Source: BD1-7 clade bacterium
GTDB taxonomy: Bacteria; Pseudomonadota; Gammaproteobacteria; Pseudomonadales; DT-91
NCBI GenBank assembly: GCA_902705865.1
Contig: CACSIO010000001.1
Coordinates: 576,592-640,591, forward strand
Length of the DNA: 64,000 nt
Direction: 5' to 3'
Positions within the stretch are counted from its first letter, which is position 1. Each line of letters begins with the position of its first letter. The translations under genes and the position numbers were made by a program. The notes below the pieces were generated by a model, which was not told the origin of the DNA, made no database searches, and saw only the letters and a list, made by a program, of their open reading frames with translations. Below, piece by piece: positions 55,387 to 64,000 of this stretch.

Positions 55387-55409
55387 GCTGATCCGCATCC
55401 ACATGTTTG

Positions 55410-55441
55410 AAAAAACCCCTCTTTAGTGAGGGGTTTTTTTT
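55410..55441 (+). terminator. Terminator of groESL
   Basis: AAAAAACCCCTC, loop TTTAGT, GAGGGGTTTTTTTT. Strong stem and eight T. Confidence 0.93.
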
Positions 55442-55572
55442 GCCTAGCGAAACTTGGCAGTGCAAAATAGGTGGTTGGCTAGAGTTAGAGTAAGTGTAAG
55501 TGTGCGTCTAAATCACACTTTTTAGACATTATGGTCGGCATGTCGAAGGTATTTGGCAGTAGAGGTTTTACG

Positions 55573-56325
55573 ATGACAATGAATGCGATGTTCAAGCGCA
55601 GGGTAGCGCTATATTTATGGTTAGTTGCGGGTTGTTTCGTACCCTTGGTTGCGCAGGCCAAAGCGGTTGCTTCTGAGGCTCCACATCAGCTTATTTCGCA
55701 GACAACGGATAAATTGTTAGTGCTGATCGACGGTGCTAAAGATTATTTTGACAAAAATCCCCAGCGCTATTTTGAGGAATTGTCGGTGATTGTTGAGCCG
55801 ATGATCGATTTCAATTCCTTTACTCGCGGTGTCATGGGTGAGTACGGTACTCGCGACTATTACCGTTCGCTATCACCAGAGCAGCGCCGTGTTTTTAAGG
55901 CTGATTACAAACGTTTTGTGGCAACGTTTCGAGAAGGCTTAATGCAAACCTATGGTAAAGGGTTGTTGGCGTTTAATGGGGAGAAGGTAGTGGTTGAACC
56001 GCCTTCAGAGAAGGACTTGCAGCAAGTTGCTGCGGGCAAAACCGTAGAGGTTCTGCAAATTATCAAGGGCAATGATAAAAGCTACGAAATCACCTACAAA
56101 ATGCGGCCCAACAAAGCGGGTGAATGGAAGTTGCGCAATGTCACGATTGATGCGATCAACGTTGGTCAGCTATATCGTAAGCAATTTGCTGCAGCGATGG
56201 ATAAGTATCAGGGTGATCTGGGCAAAGTGATTAGCAACTGGATCGAAGAATCATCTGATGCAGAGAAAGAGGCCCAGAAAGTCGCGCGAAAAAATGCCAG
56301 CGTGAATTCTCAGGAAAAACAATGA
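55573..56325 (+). CDS. mlaC: MlaC-like periplasmic phospholipid-binding protein
   Basis: Carries phospholipids between the MlaA site at the outer membrane and the MlaFEDB complex at the inner membrane. ATG at 55573 follows AGAGG. Seen: a signal peptide (MFKRRVALYLWLVAGCFVPLVAQA), then the MlaC/Ttg2D domain with FFDKNPQRYFEEL-type start (YFDKNPQRYFEELSVIVEPM), FRGVM-like FTRGVMGEYG, and a Lys/Glu-rich tail. About 250 residues. mlaF, mlaE, mlaD and mlaB, normally beside it, are absent: groEL lies upstream and ibaG downstream. A small hairpin (55498-55520) with a short T-run precedes it. Confidence 0.9.
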   Translation: MTMNAMFKRRVALYLWLVAGCFVPLVAQAKAVASEAPHQLISQTTDKLLVLIDGAKDYFDKNPQRYFEELSVIVEPMIDFNSFTRGVMGEYGTRDYYRSLSPEQRRVFKADYKRFVATFREGLMQTYGKGLLAFNGEKVVVEPPSEKDLQQVAAGKTVEVLQIIKGNDKSYEITYKMRPNKAGEWKLRNVTIDAINVGQLYRKQFAAAMDKYQGDLGKVISNWIEESSDAEKEAQKVARKNASVNSQEKQ

Positions 56326-56392
56326 ATTTCGGGTCATTTGCCCGTCTTTTTGCTAAACTATCGCGCCTTTGTAGACTCGACGGTACATTGCT

Positions 56393-56635
56393 ATGCAGCT
56401 TGAAGAACTCAGTAGTTTGTTATCAGAGGCGTTCCCTGGCGCGGACGTGGACGTCGAATCTGACGGTTCGCATTTCAATATTTTAATTGTCAGTGATGCT
56501 TTTGAAGGTATTCGTGCCGTCAAAAAGCAGCAAATGGTATATGCCGTCATTAACGATCATATTGCTAATGGCTCTATGCATGCAGTGAATATGCGCTTGC
56601 ACACACCGGCGCAGTGGGCCGAACTAAATTCCTGA
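56393..56635 (+). CDS. ibaG: BolA-family protein IbaG
   Basis: 80 residues, the IbaG length. Seen: LSSLLSEAFPGADVDVESDGSHFNILIVSD (start of the pattern; GSHFNILIVSDAFEG), VKKQQMVYAVINDHIANGSMHAVNMRLHTPAQW. Known: an acid-stress BolA homologue next to murA in E. coli and Pseudomonas, working with glutaredoxin and iron-sulfur clusters. Lies 67 bases after mlaC and 18 before murA, as expected for the conserved order. Confidence 0.93.
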   Translation: MQLEELSSLLSEAFPGADVDVESDGSHFNILIVSDAFEGIRAVKKQQMVYAVINDHIANGSMHAVNMRLHTPAQWAELNS

Positions 56636-57916
<1,281 letters not shown>

Positions 57917-57917
57917 T

Positions 57918-58577
57918 ATGTATGAATCTCCCTTAACGATCGCTTTGACCAAGGGTCGTATTCTAAAAGAAACACTGCCGTTACTTGAGGCTGCGAACAT
58001 TCGCCCGATTGATGATGTTTTTAAGAGCCGCAAGTTGCTGTTTGAAACAAATCTCCCCAATGTTCGGTTACTGATTTTGCGCGGCTCTGATGTAACGACA
58101 TATGTGCGTTATGGTACTGCCGATATGGGTATTGCCGGCAAAGATATGCTGATGGAATACGGTTGTGAATCTGCTGAGCAGTGCGGCGATCAGGGTATCT
58201 ATGAGGTGCTTGACCTCAACATTGCGCGTTGTCAGTTGATGACGGCAGGCAAGGTTGATCAAGCGCCAATTCGGGATCGACGTATCAAGGTCGCGACCAA
58301 GTTTATTAACGTTGCTAAAGCGTATTATGCTGAGCGTGGCGTGCAGGCCGACATCATCAAGCTCTACGGCGCAATGGAGCTGGCACCGATTATGGGGTTG
58401 GCCGATGAAATTATCGATATTGTCGATACGGGCAACACGCTGAAAGCGAATGGTTTAGTGCCGTGGGATGAGATTGCTGATATCAGTTCACGTTTAATTG
58501 TGAATAAAGCCTCGATGAAAATGAAACACGCAGATATTCAAAATCTCATCAACTGTATTGCAAAAGCAGTGGGGTGA
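57918..58577 (+). CDS. hisG: ATP phosphoribosyltransferase HisG, short form
   Basis: First enzyme of histidine synthesis. ATG at 57918, immediately after the murA stop. 219 residues, so the short form that lacks the C-terminal regulatory domain and needs HisZ for activity; no hisZ is in the window. Seen: [36 protein letters not shown], and the PRPP loop [14 protein letters not shown]. Its stop overlaps the region of the hisD start, so translation is probably coupled. Confidence 0.96.
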   Translation: MYESPLTIALTKGRILKETLPLLEAANIRPIDDVFKSRKLLFETNLPNVRLLILRGSDVTTYVRYGTADMGIAGKDMLMEYGCESAEQCGDQGIYEVLDLNIARCQLMTAGKVDQAPIRDRRIKVATKFINVAKAYYAERGVQADIIKLYGAMELAPIMGLADEIIDIVDTGNTLKANGLVPWDEIADISSRLIVNKASMKMKHADIQNLINCIAKAVG

Positions 58578-58582
58578 ATGTG

Positions 58583-59908
58583 ATGAGTATTGAAAGCACT
58601 ATCAAAATACAGCGTCTAGATAGTCAGGATGCCGCTTTTAAAGAAACCCTGGATAAGCTGTTAGCTTGGGATGAGGTCTCTGACGGCGCTGTAGTGACGA
58701 TCGTTGAAGAAATTCTTCAGCGTGTCAAAAATGATGGTGATGAAGCACTTCTTGAATACACCCATCGATTTGATCATTTGCAGGCTGCATCTATGGCCGA
58801 GCTAACGGTCACGCAGGCGCGTATTCAAGCTGCCTGTGAGCGTATCGATGACGATGTTTATAAGGCATTAGAAACCGCCGCACAGCGTATTCGTTCATAC
58901 CATGAGCATCAGCGGCAGGATAGCTGGCAGTATACGGAAGCTAACGGAACGGTTTTGGGGCAGAAAATCACACCGTTAGATCGTGTGGGAATCTATGTTC
59001 CCGGTGGTAAAGCGTCGTATCCATCGTCGGTATTGATGAATGCGTTGCCAGCGAAAGTTGCCGGCGTTAACGAGATTGTTATGGTTGTCCCGTCACCGAA
59101 TGGTGAGCTGTCTGATATGGTATTGGCTGCCGCTAAAATTGCGGGTGTGGATACTATTTTTACCGTGGGTGGAGCGCAGGCAGTTGCTGCACTCGCTTAC
59201 GGAACTCAAACTGTTCCCAAGGTCGATAAAATTGTGGGGCCGGGCAACATCTTTGTTGCGACCGCAAAACAAATGGTATTTGGTCAGGTTGGACTGGATA
59301 TGATCGCGGGGCCTTCTGAAATTCTTGTAATTTGCGATGGAAAAACAGACCCTGATTGGATTGCCATGGATTTGTTCTCCCAAGCAGAGCATGATCAGAA
59401 CGCGCAGTCGATTTTGATCAGTGATGACGCTGCATTTCTTGATCAGGTTCAGGCTTCGATCGAAAAGTTACTGCCAACCATGTCTCGTCAGGACATTATC
59501 GAGCACTCATTGGTGAACAGGGGCGCGTTGATTCATGTTGCTGACATGGATGAAGCGGTTGCGCTGAGTAATCGGATTGCGCCAGAGCATTTGGAGTTGT
59601 CTGTGGAAAATCCGGATGCTTTATTGCCGAAAATTGCACACGCAGGTGCGATTTTCATGGGGCGTTACACTGCTGAGGCGCTTGGAGATTATTGTGCCGG
59701 TCCAAACCATGTGTTGCCAACCAGCAGTACGGCTCGTTTCTCATCGCCATTAGGGGTGTATGATTTTCAAAAACGCAGTTCGGTCATTAACTTTACGGCT
59801 TCTGGTGCTAGCGAGTTGGGCCACGTTGCCTCTGTACTGGCGCGTGGTGAGTCTCTTGAGGCGCATGCGCGGTCGGCGGAGTACCGAATTAAGCCGGATG
59901 ACGAGTGA
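58583..59908 (+). CDS. hisD: Histidinol dehydrogenase
   Basis: Zinc enzyme for the last two oxidations of histidine synthesis. ATG at 58583 (GTG at 58574 also in frame). Seen: [78 protein letters not shown] (zinc and catalytic), [14 protein letters not shown]. About 441 residues. End of the mlaC-ibaG-murA-hisG-hisD series. Confidence 0.97.
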   Translation: MSIESTIKIQRLDSQDAAFKETLDKLLAWDEVSDGAVVTIVEEILQRVKNDGDEALLEYTHRFDHLQAASMAELTVTQARIQAACERIDDDVYKALETAAQRIRSYHEHQRQDSWQYTEANGTVLGQKITPLDRVGIYVPGGKASYPSSVLMNALPAKVAGVNEIVMVVPSPNGELSDMVLAAAKIAGVDTIFTVGGAQAVAALAYGTQTVPKVDKIVGPGNIFVATAKQMVFGQVGLDMIAGPSEILVICDGKTDPDWIAMDLFSQAEHDQNAQSILISDDAAFLDQVQASIEKLLPTMSRQDIIEHSLVNRGALIHVADMDEAVALSNRIAPEHLELSVENPDALLPKIAHAGAIFMGRYTAEALGDYCAGPNHVLPTSSTARFSSPLGVYDFQKRSSVINFTASGASELGHVASVLARGESLEAHARSAEYRIKPDDE

Positions 59909-59941
59909 TCTGTCAGTATAGTCATTGGAGGCTTTAGAATT

Positions 59942-59971
59942 AAAAAAGGCGCTTAATTTAGCGCCTTTTTT
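59942..59971. terminator. Terminator between hisD and the degS-like gene
   Basis: AAAAAAGGCGC, 8-base loop, GCGCCTTTTTT. A- and T-runs on both sides make it usable by both convergent genes. Confidence 0.92.
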
Positions 59972-60035
59972 ACGTCTGTATGTTTTGTCTGGTATGTTTC
60001 TTTGAGCTAACGATCGCGTGTGGGTAATCGTTTAT

Positions 60036-61097
60036 TTACTGGGGTGGGCGAATACCTAAAATCGCATGGGTTTTTGAGCGTTTTCCGTCGCGAATAAATC
60101 CAATTTCAATTTCCTTGCCCGGTTCAAGGTTTGCTACTTTCAGCAGCCCTTCTTGGCCACTGGTAATCTGTTCTTTATTGATCGCGATGATGATGTCATC
60201 AATGCGAAGGCCTGCTTTGTCTGCTGGGCCACCGCGTTGAATATCGGTGATGATAACGCCTGAAGTCTGATCGATACCCAGTTGTGCGGCAATAACACGA
60301 TTGAGACCGGTTACATCAAGGCCTAGCCAGCCGCGGATGACCTGGCCATAACGAACAATATCAGTGAGTACTTTGGTCGCAATCTCGATCGGTATCGCAA
60401 GACCAATGCCTGTAGATCCGCCGGTTTGAGAATAAATTGCCGAGTTGATGCCGATAAGTTCGCCGTAACCGTTGATCAGTGCACCACCAGAGCTGCCCAC
60501 ATTAATCGAAGCGTCTGTCTGAATGTAATCTTCATAAGTATTCAGGTTGAGTCCGTAGCGACCTTTCGCTGAAACGATGCCAGCGGTGACGGATTGCCCG
60601 AAACCGTAAGGGTTACCAATGGCTAGCACCCAGTCGCCGACGCGCATGGCTTCCGAGTTGCCAATTTTCGCGGGTTTAAGGTTGGGTAAGTCGATTTGAA
60701 GGATCGCAAGATCGGTAGCGCGATCCGTGCCGACGACGCGCGCGAGTGCATTACGCCCGTCATAGAGGAGGACCAAGATTTCATCCGCGTCTTTGATCAC
60801 GTGTAGGTTGGTGATAATAAGGCCTGCATCATCGACAATAACACCTGACCCGAGGCTTAGTTCGCGGCGCGTTTGTAGGCGCTTTTGGCGCTGCCGTGAT
60901 GCATAACTATCCGCAGATGTCGCAGGTTGTTCTGAGTGCTTAGTGGTGTAAATATTGGCGACAGAGGGGGCTGCAATCGCAACTGCGTTAGCAAAGGTGG
61001 GTACGTTGGTGGGCGTCGAGTCACCCTTGTAACCAACAAAAAATGCGGCCAGTGCTCCGATTAGGAGTCCGGCGATTATCATGTGTGAAAATTTCAT
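60036..61097 (-). CDS. degS: DegS/AlgW-like membrane-anchored serine protease
   Basis: Periplasmic protease that senses misfolded outer-membrane proteins through its PDZ domain and starts RseA/MucA cleavage. Seen: one N-terminal membrane anchor (MIIAGLLIGALAAFFVGY), a trypsin-like domain with the triad His (ITNLHVIKD), Asp (DRATDLAILQID) and Ser (SINVGSSGGALIN), then one PDZ domain (GVIITDIQRGGPADKAGLRIDD). 353 residues. The usual GNSGG is GSSGG here. One PDZ and an uncleaved anchor favour DegS/AlgW over DegP. A Gln/Arg-rich loop (60-80) replaces the usual linker. Confidence 0.93.
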   Translation of the reverse strand: MKFSHMIIAGLLIGALAAFFVGYKGDSTPTNVPTFANAVAIAAPSVANIYTTKHSEQPATSADSYASRQRQKRLQTRRELSLGSGVIVDDAGLIITNLHVIKDADEILVLLYDGRNALARVVGTDRATDLAILQIDLPNLKPAKIGNSEAMRVGDWVLAIGNPYGFGQSVTAGIVSAKGRYGLNLNTYEDYIQTDASINVGSSGGALINGYGELIGINSAIYSQTGGSTGIGLAIPIEIATKVLTDIVRYGQVIRGWLGLDVTGLNRVIAAQLGIDQTSGVIITDIQRGGPADKAGLRIDDIIIAINKEQITSGQEGLLKVANLEPGKEIEIGFIRDGKRSKTHAILGIRPPQ

Positions 61098-61144
61098 TGC
61101 GGTCAGAAATCGTGGCGGGTTTCAGATTGTCTTCTAGCTTACGC

Positions 61145-61150
61145 TATAAT
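61145..61150 (+). promoter_or_regulatory. -10 box of the nif3-like gene
   Basis: A perfect TATAAT 40 bases before the ATG, in the divergent gap to the degS-like gene. The best -35 candidate, TTCAGA at 61121-61126, is weak with an 18-base spacer. Confidence 0.5.
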
Positions 61151-61189
61151 CGCGCCATTTCACATTAGATTGAAAGAGTGATTAATACC

Positions 61190-61960
61190 ATGTCGAGTCC
61201 AACGCTGGCGGAACTAGAGAGTTACTGCAACGAAATGCTGAACATATCAGCCTTTCAGGATTATTGTCCGAATGGGCTGCAAGTTGAGGCAATGGATCCG
61301 AAGGCGCCGGTAAAAAAAATCGTTACTGGCGTTACGGCATCGCAAGCACTGATTGACGTCGCTATCGAGCAGAAAGCCGATGTATTGTTGGTGCATCATG
61401 GCTACTTTTGGAAGGGTGAGAGCTCGAGTTTGGTCGGCATTAAGGGGTGTCGAATCCGCGACCTGATGCGTAATGGTATTAGCTTGATTGCCTATCACCT
61501 GCCGTTGGATGCTCATCCAGTCATCGGCAACAATGCGCAGCTGGCTAACTTGTTGAAGATTGAAACCAAGGGCGGGCTGGATAGCAGTGAATACCCGGTC
61601 GGAAACTGGGGAGAGCTAGCTGCGGCGCGAACGGTGGCTGACTTTGCTGAAGATATACGGGCTGCTCTCGGTCGCGAACCGCTGGCTATTGGTGATAGTG
61701 CACGTCAAATTCAGTCAGTGGCTTGGTGTACAGGGGCGGCCCAATCCTATATTGAAAAAGCCGCAGCACTGGGTGTTGATGCATTTATTACTGGGGAAAT
61801 TTCTGAACCGAGTGTGCATCTTGCGAGGGAGTTAGATGTTGTTTTCTATGCTGCCGGGCATCATGCAACTGAGCGCTATGGCGTGAAGGCGCTTGGCGAG
61901 CATTTGAGCGAAGCGTTTAACCTAGATGTCGTTTTTGTGGATATTGATAACCCGGTGTAA
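61190..61960 (+). CDS. Nif3-like dinuclear metal center protein (YbgI family)
   Basis: 256 residues from the ATG at 61190 (an in-frame GTG at 61178 is also possible). Seen: CNEMLNISAFQDYCPNGLQVE, the metal-binding LLVHHGYFWKGES, ISLIAYHLPLDAHP, ITGEISEP and HHATERYGVKALGEHL. These are the two His-rich ends that bind the metal pair in YbgI and GTP cyclohydrolase 1 type 2 homologues. Function is not settled. Usually beside degS-type proteases in Pseudomonas, as here. Confidence 0.92.
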   Translation: MSSPTLAELESYCNEMLNISAFQDYCPNGLQVEAMDPKAPVKKIVTGVTASQALIDVAIEQKADVLLVHHGYFWKGESSSLVGIKGCRIRDLMRNGISLIAYHLPLDAHPVIGNNAQLANLLKIETKGGLDSSEYPVGNWGELAAARTVADFAEDIRAALGREPLAIGDSARQIQSVAWCTGAAQSYIEKAAALGVDAFITGEISEPSVHLARELDVVFYAAGHHATERYGVKALGEHLSEAFNLDVVFVDIDNPV

Positions 61961-61983
61961 AACTAGCCGCTATTATCTGCGAC

Positions 61984-62022
61984 CCATGTTTGCACCTTCT
62001 TTATGATGAAGTGCAAACATGG
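61984..62022. terminator. Hairpin between nif3-like and zapG genes
   Basis: CCATGTTTGCAC and GTGCAAACATGG pair perfectly over 12 bases, with a 15-base loop that itself can pair partly (CTTC/GAAG). No T-run on either side. Position between converging genes suggests termination or transcript protection. Confidence 0.5.
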
Positions 62023-62032
62023 TTGATGGGTA

Positions 62033-62566
62033 TCAGGCGTTTTGCGGGTCTTTTTGAGTATCTGAGGATGGTGTTGCTGCATTCGCTGCGATGGCGTCAG
62101 CAATGTTTTCGATTGGCTCTTCGGTCAGCTTCACCTTTTCCAGCCCATAATCTTCATTCAGTGCACCCTTGTCGAAGGGGGTTGCGCGTGGAGCGTAGTC
62201 CAGCGGTGGTTGCACCGTATCCGGTTCTGAAGACTCTTCAATACTGACTTTATCATTAAGACGTTTGATGATGGGTTCGTTGTTGTTAACCGGTGTGGTG
62301 AGGCCGTTTGCCCCAGTCGCCAAATGGTTGTGCAGGTCTCGGTATGTCTCTGCCAGTTGATTTAGCATTGTCGAGGTTTCTACAAAGTGCTCGGTAACTT
62401 CGTGCTGGTATTGCTTTAACTCGTCCTGCTTTTGATGCAGATGCTTTTCGAGTTCTTTGTTTTTGTCCTGTGCGTCTGACATCCGTAATGTAATCAGGGC
62501 ACCAATAGCTGCACCAACGAAGAGGCTGAGAATACTGCAGATAAGTAGTAGCTGATTGGGTTCCAC
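62033..62566 (-). CDS. zapG: ZapG (YhcB, DUF1043) cell-envelope/division protein
   Basis: 177 residues: an N-terminal membrane helix (LLLICSILSLFVGAAIGALITL), a coiled coil (about 33-85: KNKELEKHLHQKQDELKQYQHEV), the conserved HFVETSTMLNQLAETYRDLHNHLATGA (shown in part), and a low-complexity polar tail. Known: YhcB/ZapG links elongation and division; the gene lies near degS and zapE in many gammaproteobacteria. Divergent from zapE. Confidence 0.92.
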   Translation of the reverse strand: MEPNQLLLICSILSLFVGAAIGALITLRMSDAQDKNKELEKHLHQKQDELKQYQHEVTEHFVETSTMLNQLAETYRDLHNHLATGANGLTTPVNNNEPIIKRLNDKVSIEESSEPDTVQPPLDYAPRATPFDKGALNEDYGLEKVKLTEEPIENIADAIAANAATPSSDTQKDPQNA

Positions 62567-62651
62567 TGGACGCTCCTATAAATAATTGTGCGGCAATTAT
62601 AACGCCCAGATAGAATTGGCGAAGACTTTTTCATTGCAAATCCTTCATTAA

Positions 62652-62680
62652 TTGCGAAAAACAGTGGTTACAGGTAAAGT
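62652..62680 (+). promoter_or_regulatory. Possible sigma-70 promoter of zapE
   Basis: TTGCGA, 17-base spacer, TAAAGT, 34 bases before the zapE ATG. Four of six matches in each box. Confidence 0.4.
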
Positions 62681-62713
62681 ACCGCGCAATTTTAAGGCCA
62701 CAATACAGCTATC

Positions 62714-63835
62714 ATGACGACGCCACTTTCAAGGTATCAAGACGATCTCAAACGCGATGATTTTCAATTCGACGCTGCTCAGCAGGACGCGGTTGAAAAG
62801 CTAAATGCCGTATTTGAGGCTCTGGTTGCCGAGGGGAATCAGCAGAGAGCGTCGACTTCGTCGTTAGGGCTGTTCGGCAAGCTCAAGTCACGGATAACAA
62901 GGCCGGAGCCAGTTCTCCCCGTACGCGGCCTGTATTTCTGGGGTGGCGTTGGTCGGGGTAAAACCTATCTGATGGATGTGTTTTATGAATGCCTGCCGTT
63001 CGAAAGAAAATGGCGGTCTCACTTCCATCGCTTTATGCAGTACGTGCATGAGGAGTTGAGAGCGCTTGATGGCGAGAAGAATCCATTGGATATTGTTGCG
63101 CGTCATATCGCAGATAAGGCACGGGTTATTTGCTTTGATGAATTTTTTGTCACGGACATTACGGATGCAATGATCTTGGGTGGGTTGTTTGAAAAGCTCT
63201 TTGATATGGGGGTGACCTTAATCGCTACCTCCAATATTGTGCCCGATCGGCTCTATGAAAATGGCTTGCAGCGTGCACGTTTCTTGCCGGCAATTGAGCA
63301 GCTAAAAATTCACTGTGAAGTAGTGAATGTTGATGGTGGGGTCGACTACCGTTTGAGGGCGTTAAGGCAAGCAGAGCTTTATTATTGTCCGCTTGATGCC
63401 GGGGCACAAAAAAGCCTGGAACAAAGTTGGGCTTCTTTAGTCCATGATCAATGCAACGCAGATCTTGATATCGAGATCAACGGGCGTATGATTCCAGCAC
63501 AACGCGAGAGTGATGGCATTGCTTGGTTTGATTTTGATGTCTTATGTGATGGGCCTCGTAGTCAGAATGACTACATTGAGCTGGCACGTATTTATCATAC
63601 CGTGTTATTGAGTAATATCCCTGAATTGGGATTAGGGCGAGATGATCAGACTCGTCGTTTTATTAATCTGATTGACGAATTTTACGATCGCCATGTGAAG
63701 TTGATTGTGTCGGCAGAGAAGTCGATAGACACGATCTACAGCGGTGGTAATTTGGCGTTTGAAATTGAACGCACGCAAAGCCGGTTGCTGGAAATGCAAT
63801 CGCATGAATATCTTGGGCTTGAGCATAAGCCGTGA
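62714..63835 (+). CDS. zapE: Cell division protein ZapE (AFG1-like ATPase)
   Basis: ATPase that destabilises FtsZ polymers at constriction. Seen in 373 residues: Walker A GGVGRGKTYLMD, HRFMQYVHEELRAL, Walker B VICFDEFFVTDI, sensor 1 TLIATSNIVPDRLYENGLQR, and QNDYIELARIYHTVLLSNIP. The pattern is the AFG1/YhcM family throughout. In related genomes rplM-rpsI follow; the last 165 bases of the window hold no gene I can recognise. Confidence 0.95.
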   Translation: MTTPLSRYQDDLKRDDFQFDAAQQDAVEKLNAVFEALVAEGNQQRASTSSLGLFGKLKSRITRPEPVLPVRGLYFWGGVGRGKTYLMDVFYECLPFERKWRSHFHRFMQYVHEELRALDGEKNPLDIVARHIADKARVICFDEFFVTDITDAMILGGLFEKLFDMGVTLIATSNIVPDRLYENGLQRARFLPAIEQLKIHCEVVNVDGGVDYRLRALRQAELYYCPLDAGAQKSLEQSWASLVHDQCNADLDIEINGRMIPAQRESDGIAWFDFDVLCDGPRSQNDYIELARIYHTVLLSNIPELGLGRDDQTRRFINLIDEFYDRHVKLIVSAEKSIDTIYSGGNLAFEIERTQSRLLEMQSHEYLGLEHKP

Positions 63836-64000
63836 CACCCCGGAATTCGGGAAAGAATTTAAACAAAAACCAGAAAAGCAGAGCGCATTAAACAGATTAA
63901 ATTGAACCCCGCGTAGATCGGCACTTTGGCATTTGCTCGCACGTTGCTTAAATGTGAGTGGCTCGGTGGTGTTGTGCAATGGTGGGGGTATCGTAAAATT

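Noticed and set aside
61990-62247. 85-codon plus-strand frame after the nif3-like gene
   Set aside because: It overlaps the zapG coding end, has no ribosome binding site and contains the intergenic hairpin.

Overview
The window reads as chromosomal DNA of a gammaproteobacterium. The gene families and several gene orders (relA-mazG; pilA/pilB-pilC-pilD next to nadC-DUF1631-ampD-ampE; mlaC-ibaG-murA-hisG-hisD; degS-zapG-zapE) match those known from Pseudomonas and the marine Spongiibacter/Cellvibrio-type lineages. GC content looks moderate by eye. The genus is inferred from gene content only. I see no insertion sequence, prophage, integrase, CRISPR array, rRNA or tRNA.

Layout. 0-6.7 kb: end of relA, mazG, adk, hemH, tsaB, uppP and a MATE exporter. 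6.7-10.9 kb: an accessory patch with a small potassium-channel-like protein, a membrane protein fused to a degenerate sugar-phosphate-cyclase (AroB-like) domain, a 68-residue membrane protein, a cysteine-rich lipoprotein and a 65-residue orphan. 10.9-17.8 kb: topB, miaE, fabV, a metallo-beta-lactamase-fold hydrolase, and recA-recX behind a LexA box. 18-24.2 kb: bluB, a SIMPL-domain protein, panE, an ABC exporter pair and an AmpG-like permease. 24.4 kb: an HsaA-like flavin monooxygenase standing alone. 25.7-31.6 kb: the type IV pilus block (tfpZ-like, pilA, pilB, pilC, pilD). 31.7-39 kb: nadC, a DUF1631 gene, ampD, ampE and an overlapping cobU-cobT-cobC operon. 39-46 kb: prfB with its programmed frameshift, lysS, a BolA-family gene, trhO, an SDR, a GlcG-like gene and a bifunctional manC. 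46-52.6 kb: a meta-cleavage catabolic cluster (hydrolase, hydratase, acylating aldehyde dehydrogenase, aldolase; then a rhombosortase-like protease, an extradiol dioxygenase and an SDR). 52.7-64 kb: fxsA, groESL, mlaC, ibaG, murA, hisG, hisD, degS-like, nif3-like, zapG and zapE.

How the genes work together. The monooxygenase at 24.4 kb and the enzymes at 46-52 kb line up as the A/B-ring branch of the 9,10-seco steroid pathway (HsaA, C, D, E, G, F; TesA2, B, D, E, F, G in Comamonas). The sequence shows the enzyme classes; steroid as substrate is an inference. BluB makes the lower ligand of vitamin B12, and CobU, CobT and CobC activate and attach it; CobS, which joins the two halves, is not in the window. 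AmpG, AmpD and AmpE belong to peptidoglycan recycling, UppP and MurA to wall precursor supply. PilA sits behind a sigma-54 type promoter with the pilus assembly genes divergent to it.

Most unusual items: the membrane-anchored AroB-like protein whose metal-ligand histidines and phosphate-site lysine appear replaced; the split catabolic set interrupted by a rhombosortase-like gene; an mlaC gene without mlaFEDB beside it; a fivefold octamer repeat after recX; and inverted repeats just before topB and before the catabolic operon. All assignments are from reading the sequence; no database search was run.
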